The position numbers and the translations under genes are program-made. Below the pieces are notes generated by a model. It worked only from the letters and a program-made list of their open reading frames with translations, ran no database searches and was not told the DNA's origin. Positions 23,721 through 35,740 of a stretch of 64,000 bases of DNA are shown here, piece after piece. Source of the stretch: Amoeboaphelidium protococcarum (lineage: Eukaryota > Aphelidiomycota > Aphelidea). The stretch lies in assembly GCA_023515745.1 (NCBI GenBank), contig JALECJ010000020.1, positions 496,001 to 560,000 on the forward strand. The letters run 5' to 3'. How positions within the stretch are numbered: the stretch's first letter is position 1; each line of letters begins with the position of its first letter.

Positions 23721-24530
23721 TCTGGCAAGAGTTGTTTGAAGAAGAAGAAGAAGGAGGAGTGTTGTGGATATTGTGGAGTTGTGAAATCTCATTGTTTACT
23801 CGATCGCGTACTTGTGAAACGAGGCCTCGCCTTTGAATCGATGTGGTCTTTAAAAGCAACTCGGTCAGATCTGGTCCGATTTACATGGCCATTTCATAAT
23901 GAAGTGTTTCAGCATGTAAGCTCTATGCTGATATAAATATCATGTGGATTTCATGATAAAGTCATCTAGATAGGGGGTAAATAAATTGATTATAGATCTG
24001 AAACGATCGCGAGTGTCGCTGAAACATCGGCTCGCTCGCACAAGCTCGCGCTCGTTTCGGACAGAACTTGTGAAACTGTTTCACACTGTATGACAATCAC
24101 GTGAACTACATTGAATCACAGTGGGCACTTCACTCGCCAAATACTATTGCATCGCTATCGTCAATGACATTTTCAACTGGAGCTTTCTATTACTGTTGTG
24201 ATAGTGAACCAGATTTTCATAATTGGGACCATCTTGATTCATCTTCATTGTTGCCTCAAGAGTGGCCAATATCGCGAAATCAAAGTCCATCCCGCGGAAG
24301 GCTTGCAACCAAAGAACTCTAGTTGAGGCCTTAGACTTTCATAGCGTTAATGCAGTCGCAATTTCTCACTGCTCGACCCTGACAATAATGAACTTGACAA
24401 CTGATCCGTTCTATAACATGGAGACGCCATGGAAACTGATTTAGACTGAAGTCGATCAGACATAATATCATCATTAGTGAACCTGTCGCAGAACTATCAT
24501 CGAATACAAAGTTGTTTTCAGTAGATCAAT

Positions 24531-27413
24531 ATGGCCAAAATGTATTTAGTGGGGCGATTTTAGAGACTTTTGCATAATATCAAGCTGCGTTACTTGTTTG
24601 GTGGTAGAAGTGTCTTGTGGCGCGATGTCTCAATCGCAGTTCTGACATTCATTCTGCTAACACTTCTCTGGTCCGGGTCATTATCGAGTTTTAATTAATG
24701 TAGTACTCTCTGGGGATAGGACAGAATATGTTCGCAGCAACTATAGCTTGACAGCTCTCTGCCATTCGGTGGAGTTGCTAGCAAGTCAACCTTTGATTCA
24801 GTGGAAGATTTGATTAAGAGTTCCACGGAAATCGTAAACATTTGCCATCCTGAATGGCATGGTATCCGGCAGGCCACGTACGGCCAAGGTTACCCAGTCT
24901 TAGAGATACCTGGTCTTTTGAATGATTTGCATGAAGTCCGTCTGATGGAGCTGCTCGCCTCTCTATCCAAGCTGCGGACTGTGATAGTCAATGGTATACC
25001 CAATAGAATGATTGAATTTGCTTACATACTGCGTCATTATGTGCCAAATGTATAGATCATATTCATTTATCATGGGAGCATATCTCAGCCTTTTCATGAA
25101 GCTGAGGCTAGTCTTGTAAATGACATGATCATTGCTGCCCAAGAAGGCGTAATAGATCGTGTTGGTGTTGTCAAGAATGGCATTGAGAACTCTTTTAAAG
25201 CCATGGGAGTGGACGCTGTAGAGATTTGGAACTTCCCCGATATGCCCATTGGCTTACGAAGTGTAAATTCTGTGATGAATGTTCGAGCGTTGACTTTGAT
25301 GAACAGTACCAGGGCGATCACTTCTGTTGTTACCTTTGACTCTACCGTTAGAAATACGAGCGCATCATAGTCTCATATCACTTATAAAGAGCCTCGATGG
25401 AATGTTGGTGTTTTCGGCTCAAGCTGGAATCATAAAAATGTATTTGTTTAAATTATGGCGCTATGTCGAATTCCCAATATTAAGATTCATGTTCTGGAGA
25501 AGCCCAAGTTACCGTATCTGGAGCATTGTTAGAGTGAAATTATCTCTCATGGGCGCTTTATACCTCATGATCAATTTATCTAGTTGATTTAGTCTATGGA
25601 CATCAATTTGTACGTATCTCTGACTGAGTGCTTCCCCATGACTATTATTGAAAGTATTACCGTCGGTATTCCAGCTCTCACAAGCGCCACTAGTCCGATA
25701 TATACTCTCGATCCTGTGCTGCAACAATATTTGGTTATTAATGAACTGGATAGTCCTGATTATATTGCAGATGCTGTCATTAGAATAATGCAGAATTATG
25801 ACACTATTGCTGATCGATTGTGGGATTATATGCCTTACCTGCACATGAAAGCCCGAGAGCAGATGGAGATTCTACTAAATGCCAAGGCTGATTTTAACGT
25901 TCCCGCAGTGCCTACACTCGATGACAGTGTTGAGAAAGCTGATCCTAAGCCTGAACAGCCGGTAAAAAAACAATAGACAGTGTGCTTAATTACTGATGGT
26001 GTATTCCCTCATATGTTATCTGAAGTGTCTGTAGTTGCCCACTCTGCAGTTACGCAGTATGTGTAAGATGGTTTTAATGTGATTTTGTTGGTTATTGGCA
26101 ACTCAATCAACTCCAATGCTAAGGATGACTAGTCAGTGCCTGGTAAGGATCGCGTTCAAATTGTGTATTTGTAACGTATCCTAGAATAGTCCAAACTCTA
26201 ATTTCGCGATGATTTATACAACTTGGTTGCAGCTGGGCTCTAATTGCTGTATCAGAATACTCCTTTTGATATCGTGGAATTTCCAGATACTTATGGTTTG
26301 GCTTACGAGATTTTGCATCGACAAGGTGATCCTGAACTAGCTTTAAAGCATTGCTTATTTCATCAGTCGGGTAAAGACTACTTGTAAAACTGTCTGTAAG
26401 CTAGTTCCTCATTTTTATCCAATGTCAAGGTTATTATTCGTTCACATGGCACAATTCAGATGGAGCATGTAAGTGCTGGTCATTGGGATGAGCGCAGATC
26501 TCTTTCTATGGAACATAACTAGGTGTACATGAAAGAATAGTACAGTCTTCTCACTGCTGACACTGTGATAGCTTCAAGTGTGCATGACGCGTTATTGTTA
26601 CAAGGCTTATATGGATTACTGCCTAGCAAGATACTAGTCTAATCATTGTCCTATCCTCATTTGGATCTATTGCTTAATGGTTTATACTCCGGTGAGACTA
26701 TTCATCGTAACAAGGACCGATTAGTGATTACTATGTATGATCCATTTGCCTCAGTGGAAGCGTAGATTAAGGCAATGGACTGGCTGATGGAGTTTGTGGA
26801 TTGCATTTTAGTCGCGATCAATCGTGGCAAATTTAATATCCAAAGATCTTTTGTCTACAGGCTTAAAGTTGTCGTAATCAATCCGCGATAGAATGAACAT
26901 GCTGCTTGGATTGCTATTAACAATTATACCATGCCAGAGGTGCCCCATTATCTGACAAAATATTTTGAAGTGTATCACGATCTGGCAGTAGATGAGGCTC
27001 TTAAACTCGTTAAAGCTTCCGATTACTTGATCCTGCCTCCACAGTATAGCTAATATCATTTCACTCAACACATTGCTTAATCTCTGAAGGTGAAGGTTAT
27101 CGGCCCTGTCATAGATACCAAAGTTGCTTATTTAAATGTGTTGCCTGATGTTTCATACTCTATCAAAGATCATTTGTCTTTTAAAAGCGCGCTGAACTAG
27201 ACATTGACCGCGCTGGATTAAGCTTATCAAGGACAGTAGACTAAAAGTTCTACCATTAAAAAGGATGTGGTCAATACTATTGATCTCAAGTACGAACAGA
27301 GCCAACAATAGTATAGATCCGCTGCAAAATAATTGAAGATGGAAAGGCAATTCAATGGTCGCGCTGAATGGATCCGATCTCACATTGAATCTTTGTCGAC
27401 GGTTAAAAAGTGA
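24531..27413 (+). CDS. Membrane-anchored protein with two glycosyltransferase-like domains
   Basis: 960 aa, one exon. A short basic cytosolic tail is followed by one hydrophobic segment (IAVLTFILLTLLWSGSL, about 34-50), the type II topology of Golgi/ER glycosyltransferases. Domain 1 (about 90-470) has WNVGVFGSSWNHKN, HGRFIPHDQF and LYVSLTECFPMTIIES then GIPALTS, the acidic donor-site motif of GT4-type GT-B enzymes. After a Lys/Pro linker, domain 2 (about 480-930) repeats the GT-B pattern: CLITDGVFPHMLSEVS, FDIVEFPDTYGLAYE, VIIRSHGT. The second copy lacks a clear ECFP motif and may be regulatory or acceptor-binding. The start was chosen at the ATG just before the anchor. Sugar donor and acceptor are unknown. 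Confidence 0.85.
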
Positions 27414-27554
27414 ATAGCTATTGTAGATAATAGATTTAATGCTATAACATTGTATTACCAAAATCATTCTACTCATTTATCGATAAAGACACGCCAAACG
27501 GTAATAAGAAATCGCTCGGTAGCAAATAAAATAATCCACCAAACGCCAAGTTCA

Positions 27555-28370
27555 TCAAGGCCAGCGTAAAACTCTCTCTGTTGTTTTGGCCGCTTTACTG
27601 ACGGCACACTTCATGGTGTTCTCCAAAACTATTGTCCATGGAAAGTTGGCTTCACCTTGCTCACCAGCCGCGGCCTTTGTGGATATCCCAATTATCTGCT
27701 TAATCATTGGCGGGAGGCTGAGTTGCTTCAATAAGTTCAAACCACCGAAATATTTCAAAAAGTATAGCAGCGGGACTACCCAGAATATGTCAACTATATT
27801 AATCAACAATTGCGCCAATAGAGAAAACCACGGATTGCTGATCCAGTATACATTCTCCGCTATAATCTTGTAGTGCTTTGTACCAACTTCAGTGACTGAA
27901 GTGACTCCCTTCTGAACTGGCTCCAGATCATACAACACCAAGAATTCAATAATACTAGTCTTTGCAGTGGTGAGCGCGTCAACTGAACTCACTTACTCCA
28001 TCTTGGTCATTGGAGGATGGAAGATACGAGTAGAGTTGACCACAGATTGAGCCATCTTGTCCAGAGTGTGACTAGACAGCCTACTTACCACAGGAAAGTT
28101 GAACTCCCATAAGATTGAGTAATGCGCGTAAAGCTTGCGTGTGTTGGGGTCAAAAGATGCATTGTGCAAGCGACAAACTCGCCCACTAGTACTACCCAAC
28201 ACGCGACTCATTATCTTTTTAGCTGCTATTATCTCTTCGACACCACTAGCGATTACCAGTGGATGACGCATACTTGCACGGGGATCATAAACATCCCTAA
28301 TCACCTACTCTGGATCATCAGTAGTTGTGATTTTCGTGATCAGATTCTCCAAATCATGAATCGGATCCAT
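27555..28370 (-). CDS. Unknown membrane-associated protein
   Basis: 271 aa, one exon, ATG at 28370 and TGA at 27555. The N-terminal half is soluble-looking (MDPIHDLENLITKITTTDDP, RKLYAHYSILWEFNFP). The second half has a long hydrophobic stretch, PWFSLLAQLLINIVDIFWVV (about 177-205), probably one membrane hairpin. A weak resemblance of HYSILWEF to START/PRELI-type lipid carriers is not enough for a call. It lies 141 bp from the stop of the glycosyltransferase (convergent) and diverges from ATAD2. Confidence 0.8.
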
Positions 28371-28887
28371 ACCGTTTCAAGTTTTGAAGGTTGTTTGTAT
28401 TCAGACTTAAGGATAATTGATTGTCTTTCAATGATCCAAGATTTAAGGTGACTTGCAATGATTGATACTGTGCACCGATTAATGATCTGATGGTGTTACT
28501 CATTGTGATTTGGCACATCGCGCTTGAAATTGAAACAACTCTCACAGCTTTAATTAATCTAAAGACGTGAAACCGATCATTATAAAATTGATACAAGCTG
28601 AGATAATGTTGATTTGATCAGTCAAGATAAAGCAATTTAATCAATTATAGTAATTTGATAATATATAGCATATTCTATAAAAGTAAATTCTATGCAGTCC
28701 AGAGTAAACACCAGAATTTGTCTTGAAACTGAAACGACATTTAAAACACGCGACGTCGTTTTCTCGACTCGGTTCGTTCAACAACTTGCTCGTTCGTCTG
28801 ACTGACGGGAAAGAACAAAACTTCAGTCTTCTCTCCGCGCGCTCTCTCTTTCTTGTATTTCTCAGTCTCTATTTTAAGTATAGCCAG
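28371..28887. other. Divergent promoter region upstream of ATAD2
   Basis: 517 bp between two divergently transcribed genes. An AT-rich half (28600-28700) is followed by a CG-rich half (28740-28860) with CTCG/CGTT words. No RNA gene or repeat recognised. Confidence 0.45.
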
Positions 28888-31800
28888 ATGACGGTGCCTT
28901 TTGAGGATAGTCTTATGCCACCAAGGAGAAGTTCTATTTAGAGAAGTGATGTTGCTGGTGACCAGAATAGTAATTTTGAAGATGGAGCTGAGTAAGGAGA
29001 TTAAGATTAACGGGAATTGTATGGAACTAGATCGACTTCCAAGCGGTAATATGAACCGTCTTTGTCATCTCTGTTGAATGTTGAAGATACTAAGCGTGTT
29101 AGAAGTGATCCTTATTAACCATCTTCTGCAGATTATGAATCCAGAATTAGTACTCGTCACAAGAATATATCTTTCAAAGGATTCTTTGAGAGTAGTGGTA
29201 CTCGAAGTTCTGCCAGGAAGGCTTCTTCTGCTACGACAAAGCAAGTTATCGTATAAGATGATGAAGAAGAGGATGAATAGCATACACCGTAGAATAATGG
29301 TGATAATAATGATGATGCTGCTCAGAACATGTCACACTAGGATGATGTCAAGCCAGTGAGAGTGCTTCCACCTCGGTCTTCTCGGTACAGAGACTCTCTG
29401 AATGAGAATTATCTTGATCAAGTGGTCTATGGCGGTAGTAAATCCAATAAGCGAGATTCTACATATAGAAAGAGTAGACATTAGGATGAATTCAGTTATG
29501 AGGAGGAGGAACGGTAGAAGCGAGACACTGCCAAGAGTAGGTAGTAGCGTTATCTGGCACGTTATGGAGATGGTGTGTAGGAATAGGGTGAGAACTCCAA
29601 TTTCACTGAGGCTAGTCATCAAGATGGTGAGGATATTGAATAGCTGGAGGGAGTGAGTGGAGGTAGAAAATCGTCGCGATAATCAGTGGAAGAAGATGTG
29701 GATGCCGACAGTAATAAAGGGTATCGGCTGAGAAAGCGATTTGTCAAGGATGACTCCGAAGAAGTCTTGCCTTCTGGTGGGTACTAGGATGGTAGGCGCC
29801 TGACTAGGAATTCCAACAGAATGAGAAGTGAGTCGCCAGACGCTCGAGGCTATAGACTGAGGCCTCGGTAGGAGAGGATAGATTATAAAGTCAGGATTCC
29901 TTTGTATGATGCCTCACCTCGGAAAGACTAGCTGCGAAGGAAAGCTATGGCATCCTCAAGTCATCGTAGAGATTTCAACATGGATTAGTTGTTGAAGACT
30001 GGATTTCGCTCTTTTGGCTCTCTGTTCAAGTAGGCGAAAGGTAATGTTGGCCCTACGGATAGTGACGATGACGATGGTGATTTTGGTTCTCCTGCTGGAA
30101 AAGTGGATGATATCCAACGGATCGGATAGCTTAGAAGTAGTGGTATCTAGCCGCTGAATATGACCTCTCTTACCAGCGGATCTCACGACAATGACCGACT
30201 GCTCCTCAACAAGACTGGAAAGGTGAAGTTGTCAGATAGTGATCCCGTGGCTGTTGATAGCAACGTGACTTTTGGCTCTGTTGGCGGCCTGGATGGTCAT
30301 ATTAAGTCATTGAAAGAGATGGTATTGCTTCCACTGATGTATCCTGAAGTCTTTGAAAAGTTTAGTATAGTGCCACCTCGTGGTGTTATATTTCATGGTC
30401 CTCCGGGCACTGGTAAAACTTTGCTTGCAAGAGCTTTGGCTAATGCGTGCAGCTTCGGTGATTAGAAAGTGGCATTTTTTATGAGGAAAGGTGCAGATGT
30501 ACTTAGTAAATGGGTGGGTGATTCTGAGCGTTAGTTGAAGGAATTATTTGAACAGGCCAGATAGATGTCTCCCGCCATTATATTCTTTGATGAAATTGAT
30601 GGCCTTGCTCCTGTGCGATCAGCTAAGCAGGATCAAATCCACTCTAGTATCGTCACTACTCTCCTTGCGCTGATGGATGGTTTGGATTCCCGAGGTAACA
30701 TTGTCGTCATTGGTGCAACTAATCGTATAGACGCTATTGATCCTGCTCTGAGAAGAACTGGAAGATTTGATCGTGAATTTCTGTTCTCTCTTCCTGACAT
30801 GGGAGCTAGAAAGAAGATTTTCCAAATTAATTCACAGGCGTGGAATCCTCCATTACATGATTAAATGCTGGAAGAGCTGGCTGAAGTAACTAGGGGATAT
30901 GGTGGCAGTGATCTACGTGGTCTTTGTACCGAAGCTGCTCTTTGTGCTCTGGAGAGATGTTATCCTGGTATATACACTAGTGATAAGAAATTGGCAATAT
31001 CTGTTAATGACGTCCAAGTGGAAAGAAGTGATTTCATTAAAGCACTCTCTAAAATTGCTCCATCCACGTAGAGAACTAAATCTAAAGTGGCTAAGCCTTT
31101 GACTAGTTCTATGAACGCTCTTTTAGCCAATCGCGTAGAATAGCTGTATCAGATTATGGTTGACTCTATGCCTTGCCTTGATGCTTCGAATGCTGCCATC
31201 TTTACAATGTAGGATCAAATTATGCAAACTGTTCCTGCTTTTGCTAATAAGCTTATTGTGGATTCTCCTACCTCTGGAAATGGCCAAGTTGAAGTGGCTC
31301 TGGCTGCGATGAATAAGTTGGAGAATGTCGTTATTAACCAGCTTGATTTTGAGGTTATTCATAATGAGCAGCATTAGAGCGCTGAGGCTGCATTGAGTTC
31401 TTTCTTTAGAGAATGTAAACGTCAGAAGTCCAGTGTTATTTTCATACCGAATTTGGTGCAATTCTATTCTGGACTCGGGGAGTCTTGTCGCAGGTTATTT
31501 CTGGATTTGGTAGAGACTCTACCTTTGGAGTGTGGTGTATTTATTCTAGCTACCTCTAGCGGTTTATCTAACAATATATCGGATACGCAGGGTAGTGCTG
31601 AAGAGGATGATGATGATGATTTTTAGGAATTAATAGCCGCTTTTGGAGTTGAGAACGATGTAAATGGTAGTGGTGGTGGTGATTATTTTGCATCATCAAT
31701 CTTTATTCTGGGTGAAATCACTTAAAGTTAAAGATTGGAGTATTTCAAGTCTTTGGCATAAGAAGTCACATAGTCCTTTGGCGGAATTCAGTGGGATATA

Positions 31801-33207
31801 AGTGAAGGTACTCTGACCGTTGACCCAGTAATACTGGATCCTTCGTTGAAATAGTAAGAGTAGCAATAGCAAATTCCGATAGCGCCCGTTCAACCAGCTG
31901 AATAGTAATAGCATCGTGATTTGACAGTGGATGAATTGTAAATGCTGTATGAACATGATGAAAGTGTATTTCGAAAACTGCGAATGTTGTTGAGAGAATT
32001 CTGTAGTGAGATTATCCGTTGTAAAGAATACAAGGCTGTGGTGAAGAATCTTAATCCATTAGAGGATTATGGCGATGTTGTCAAGATGGATGCGCAAGAC
32101 ATTCTTGAAAAAGTTGAGCGCCACGGCTATTAGACAATTAAGCCATTCAAAGAAGACATTGCGGAAATGGTGGAAGGATTCAGACGATTTGCGTATGAAC
32201 GTGACGAGGTGTATCGTCTGTCTAGTGTGAATGCTCTCTCTGACCTGCTTGAAGAATGGATTCGAACATTTGATCCTCAGTTCTTATAGTAAGCCAATGA
32301 GTCAGCTGCCAGGTAGAAAAGACTCGGACCAGAGTATGAGAAACTGATTGCCAAAGTTAATGAACAGAGGATGGAGTATTACAAGTCTTTGAAATCAAAG
32401 AAGATTGATAGAGAAGAGGCTGTACGCAGAGAAGTATTTGTACAAAGTAATGATTAGGATAAAGCTGGTGATAACGAGGTGCAAATCTCAGCTGTTAATG
32501 TGTAATGTTCCTCTCAGTAATCTCCATCCCAAGATAGTGGTGCCATGTATTAGGATGTCAATGAGGATATTGTACAAGTGAAATCAAAGTCCATTGTTTC
32601 TGGTCATTTGGAGGATGGTCCCAAGGTAGTGACACGTAAGTTAGTAATTATGGACAGTACTGACGATGAATAGAGTCCTAATTTTGTGAATAATAATGGC
32701 AGCAACTCTGAATAATCATCTAGCTCTAGATAGAGTCCTGTTGGTAATGAGTAAAGTTAGCTGTCCACCGTCATGGAGGAGCCTACTTAACACTCTTCTA
32801 ATGACTAGTCTACTAGCGTTTTTCATGGTGAAGACAACAATTATATGAACGTTGAATCGGGTGAGAAGGAATAGAGCTAGATTGATACTATAGTGTGGAA
32901 GCCGTTTGTTATTCCATATCGAGCTCTCGCCAAGGAGTAGTTGAGAGCAGTGTTGGAATAATATGTTCACATATCCGCTGGCCATAATGTCGTAAAGCTG
33001 GAGAAATTGCGCAATTAGATTCTTTAAAAGACTTTTAAATGGAAGCAGGATGTTATGCGTCGCGTGAAAGATCTTATGTAGGAAGTCAAAGATGGCCATT
33101 TGCTGTTACAAGATATTTAGGAGAACAGAGGTGTCACTGAACATATATTTGCCAACACTCCAAGCTTGCTAGACGCTCTCAAGATTCCTTAATAGAAGCG
33201 TCATTGA
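28888..33207 (+). CDS. ATAD2: ATAD2/Yta7-type AAA ATPase with bromodomain-like region
   Basis: 1439 aa, one exon (human ATAD2 is 1390). Acidic, Arg/Ser-rich N-terminus (1-400), then SVGGLDGHIKSLKEMVLLPL, Walker [11 protein letters not shown] (Lys510), Walker B IIFFDEIDGLAPVRS, and the arginine-finger region DPALRRTGRFDREF. A degenerate second AAA module follows (about 730-915). A bromodomain-like bundle comes next (FRKLRMLLREFCSEII to EGFRRFA, about 1018-1085), where the acetyl-lysine-binding Asn of canonical bromodomains is not evident, as in yeast Yta7. The family remodels histone H3-H4 on chromatin. Two in-frame ATGs lie 27 bp apart; the first is used. The 3' end is part of a direct repeat. 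Confidence 0.95.
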
Positions 33208-33450
33208 TAGCTCTTTCTCTCTGTGTCGCGTGCGGCTGGTCATTTGCAGTGATAGTATCCATTTGATAACGTGAAAATGTGTATGTGTAAGAGACTAAAT
33301 GTAACATAGTAACTCTTAAATTGATCATCATTGTCATCTAATAATCTTGTCACTTTCAAAGCGCAACTCTTACAAGGCCAGTTTACTAACCAATTTAGAC
33401 AACTACGTACTGCAAGATGATTGACCGCCGATCCCATTACCTTCTCTCCT
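33111..33450. repeat. Left copy of the direct repeat flanking the Crinkler-like gene
   Basis: It contains the last about 97 bp of ATAD2 (functional), the intergenic spacer, and the 3' end of a PEX20/PEX5-like gene on the minus strand (broken). It matches 35374-35740 at blocks such as TTTGCCAACACTCCAAGCTT, AGACTAAATGTAACATA and AATCTTGTCACTTTCAAAGC. Confidence 0.85.
33334..33450 (-). pseudogene. 3' fragment of the PEX20/PEX5-like gene
   Basis: Reads LSKLVSKLALQELRFESDKI, then two residues and TGA at 33334. It corresponds to the C-terminus FSKFVGKLASEELRFESDKI of the intact gene at 35608-36516. The rest of the gene is gone, replaced by the Crinkler-like gene. Confidence 0.8.
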
Positions 33451-33478
33451 TCTACTAAATAAACTTCAAAAAACGCAA

Positions 33479-34782
33479 ATGACAACGCCGACCATTGACA
33501 CTCTGCTTGCTCTATTGAAAAGGAAGGAGCTGAACAATCTGGTCGATGATCTTGAGGAGGGGAAGACTACGTTTGACGAGATGATGAATTTCACCGAAGC
33601 ACAATGGGAGAAGATTGCTGGCACCATTAATGGCATCGATATTTACAATCACCTTCACAAGCTTTAGTTTAGTGCGAGCAATGTGTCTGTGTCGGTTACG
33701 GAAGTGACTTTTGACCTCTATCGGTGGGGTGCGAGGATAAAGAAAGGTGGATACACGACGTAAACGGTCGAATTGCATAATGGAAGGTTGCCGTTAAGAA
33801 GCTTTCTCCAACAAAATCGTCTAGAAAATGTTTACTTGTGGGGGGAAGATGGTAGTCTGATGCATCTGCTCTATGATGAGTCGGGATTCTGGTCTACTAC
33901 TACCTTCGAGAACTCTTTTTACTCTTTGAAGGTTAAGGAAACTAAAGATATTGATCGAATGGAGAATTTTTCCTCAGTCATTATGGACCAGGTGATTAAA
34001 GATTTTGGCTTGAGGATGAGGATGATAATTGGGATCTGCACTGTGATGGATCTAATGTAATATTTCCGGGAGAACTTGAAAAGGCTCTCACTCTACTAAG
34101 TGCTCGACACACGTTAAATGCTGAAAATTCACGGCGGACTATTATTGAACTCAATTTGCTGTTTGCGTTGGAAGAAGTCGACAAAGATAATTGCTTTTTG
34201 ATACTCGATGGCGAGTTGAAAATCAAAGTCATACGCGAAGTCGGAAATATTTATGATGATGATGATTAGTCCCAAAGAGTTGAATATTCCGGTCCTTTAG
34301 ATTTTGCTATTGGACAATCTAAGAAAGGTACGCAAATTCCCCATGACACGACTCTATTCGTCGTGGAAGCTAAATAAAAGCCTTCAACTTTTGAACATGA
34401 AGGATTTGCTCAGGTTCTTGCTTAGGCCGCAAGTGCTGTTTGTATTCGAAGGAAATAAAAGCGCGGGAGGGACGATTACAAAACATTCTGGATTTATACC
34501 GATGGTGAACGTTGGTGTATGGGATATGTACGTCCGGACTTGACTCGAAAGAACGCAATGCTGTATGGCAGAACGGCAATTTACACTGCTAGCATGCGAG
34601 ATTTCAAAATCGATAAATGTATCCGCGTTTACAAACGGGTAGTGCAGATGGTGCGATTGGCTTATAACTCAATCGCAAGGAATTCAAGCGCCGATTTGAC
34701 CGAAGAAGACGATACTGATCCTCAAACTATAGCAGCAGACATCGTTATTTAGAGGATGGAGAATTTGGATATTAGATCATGA
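33479..34782 (+). CDS. Crinkler/RHS-like protein with PD-(D/E)XK nuclease domain
   Basis: 426 aa if a 23-nt intron (33992-34014) is removed: exons 33479-33991 and 34015-34782. Residues 1-65 are a small helical, SAM-like or death-like module (FTEAQWEKIAG, YNHLHKL). A beta-rich header follows to about 170. The C-terminal half fits the restriction-endonuclease fold: RRTIIELNLLFAL helix, GPLDFAIGQ (acidic residue), LFVVEAKQK (E-x-K) and GFAQVLAQ helix, then FWIYTDGERW. This order is that of CR-type (Crinkler, RHS) nucleases described in fungi, oomycetes and other eukaryotes. They are thought to act as effectors or in genome conflict, and to derive from selfish elements. Role here is not known. 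The gene is bracketed by direct repeats. Confidence 0.75.
33992..34014 (+). other. Probable 23-nt intron in the Crinkler-like gene
   Basis: GTGATTAAAG...CTTGAG. Removing it joins two open frames that both look coding (MDQ to DEDDNWDLH). The donor GTGATT is weak. A single frameshift in this stretch would explain the same pattern, in which case the gene is disabled. Confidence 0.45.
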
Positions 34783-35373
34783 CAGAATTCAAAATTTGGA
34801 GTTTTATTCAGAATTCTTGGCTGTATTTCATTCTCTTTTATTTGACAATATCAACGATTAAGGCATCGCATCGCGCCTCTGTCCATCTAAAACCGCTTTT
34901 CACTTAAATGTTCGAAATCAATAACCACTATATATTGGACGAGTGGTCAAAATAACATTCAATAGAACTAATGCTGTTACATACGCAGTATCAATCCCCA
35001 CATCTCAACTCAGACCAAAGTTTGGAAGTACACCGAACAAATCATATATTTGGAATTTCGCTCTAATCTTACAAAAGTACAGGTCTAAAGTAGTCCTTTA
35101 TAATTCCCTTTTTAGCTTATAGTATAGGCATTTAAGCGTTTAAATTGCAACCAAGATGCCACCTTTTTTGTATTTTGCGAAGTGAAATAAGTTACATTAG
35201 CTTTCGGTGCCAGTTTAAACGCTTTAGTATGATCTGGCAGCTCTTAATCAAGCTGAAACGGATGGAACAATCTCTGAACTGCTGTCGTTTCTAGAGTAGG
35301 TGCTGATCGTGCTCCATTCATTGATAAAGAATTTAATATCTTACTTAGTAAAGTTCTGACTCCCACGATGAGA
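34783..35373. other. Spacer after the Crinkler-like gene
   Basis: 591 bp, AT-rich, no recognisable gene and no obvious match to the left side of the insertion. Inverted ends were looked for and not found. Confidence 0.4.
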
Positions 35374-35480
35374 AGATATTTATCGAGAGAACAAGAACGT
35401 TAATCAACATGTATTTGCCAACACTCCAAGCTTGCTAGACTCTTTGAAAATACACCACAGTGAGAGTAAAAGCGACAGTG
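35374..35480 (+). pseudogene. 3' fragment of ATAD2
   Basis: Reads FANTPSLLDSLKI in place of FANTPSLLDALKI at the end of the intact ATAD2. The upstream sequence does not match ATAD2 beyond about 30 bp, so only the tail was copied. It continues open into unrelated residues. Confidence 0.8.
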
Positions 35481-35740
35481 AGCCATCACTTAGTGTCGCG
35501 TGTTGTATATATTACGCGTTTTATTATCTCCATTATGAGGAAATGTATATGTTAGTAAAAGACTAAATGTAACATATAATGGTCATGATCATTCATGAGA
35601 AAGAACTTCACTACTCTATAATCTTGTCACTTTCAAAGCGTAACTCTTCCGAAGCCAGTTTACCAACAAATTTAGAGAACTGAGATGATTTAAGTTTATG
35701 AGCGAGGATAGACTGATCCGCAACTTCACCTTATGATACA
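35374..35740. repeat. Right copy of the direct repeat flanking the Crinkler-like gene
   Basis: The mirror situation of the left copy. The ATAD2 3' end is a dead fragment here, while the PEX20/PEX5-like 3' end (35608 onwards) is intact. Similarity starts at AGATATTTA (35374) and fades near 35740, with several indels between. Confidence 0.85.

Larger units (their letters stand above)
22290..24530. other. 2.2-kb non-genic region
   Basis: No intact gene. It holds the four-copy 23-bp repeat (22848-23010), a purine-rich block (23085-23720) and, at 23995-24100, a CG-rich patch with repeated GAAAC/GTTTC and CGCTCGC words just upstream of the glycosyltransferase. Short standard-code ORFs here have no recognisable motif. 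Confidence 0.5.

Noticed and set aside
24101-24444. Short ORFs upstream of the glycosyltransferase as an N-terminal exon
   Set aside because: No frame joins the anchor segment and none has recognisable motifs; the ATG at 24531 directly precedes the membrane anchor.
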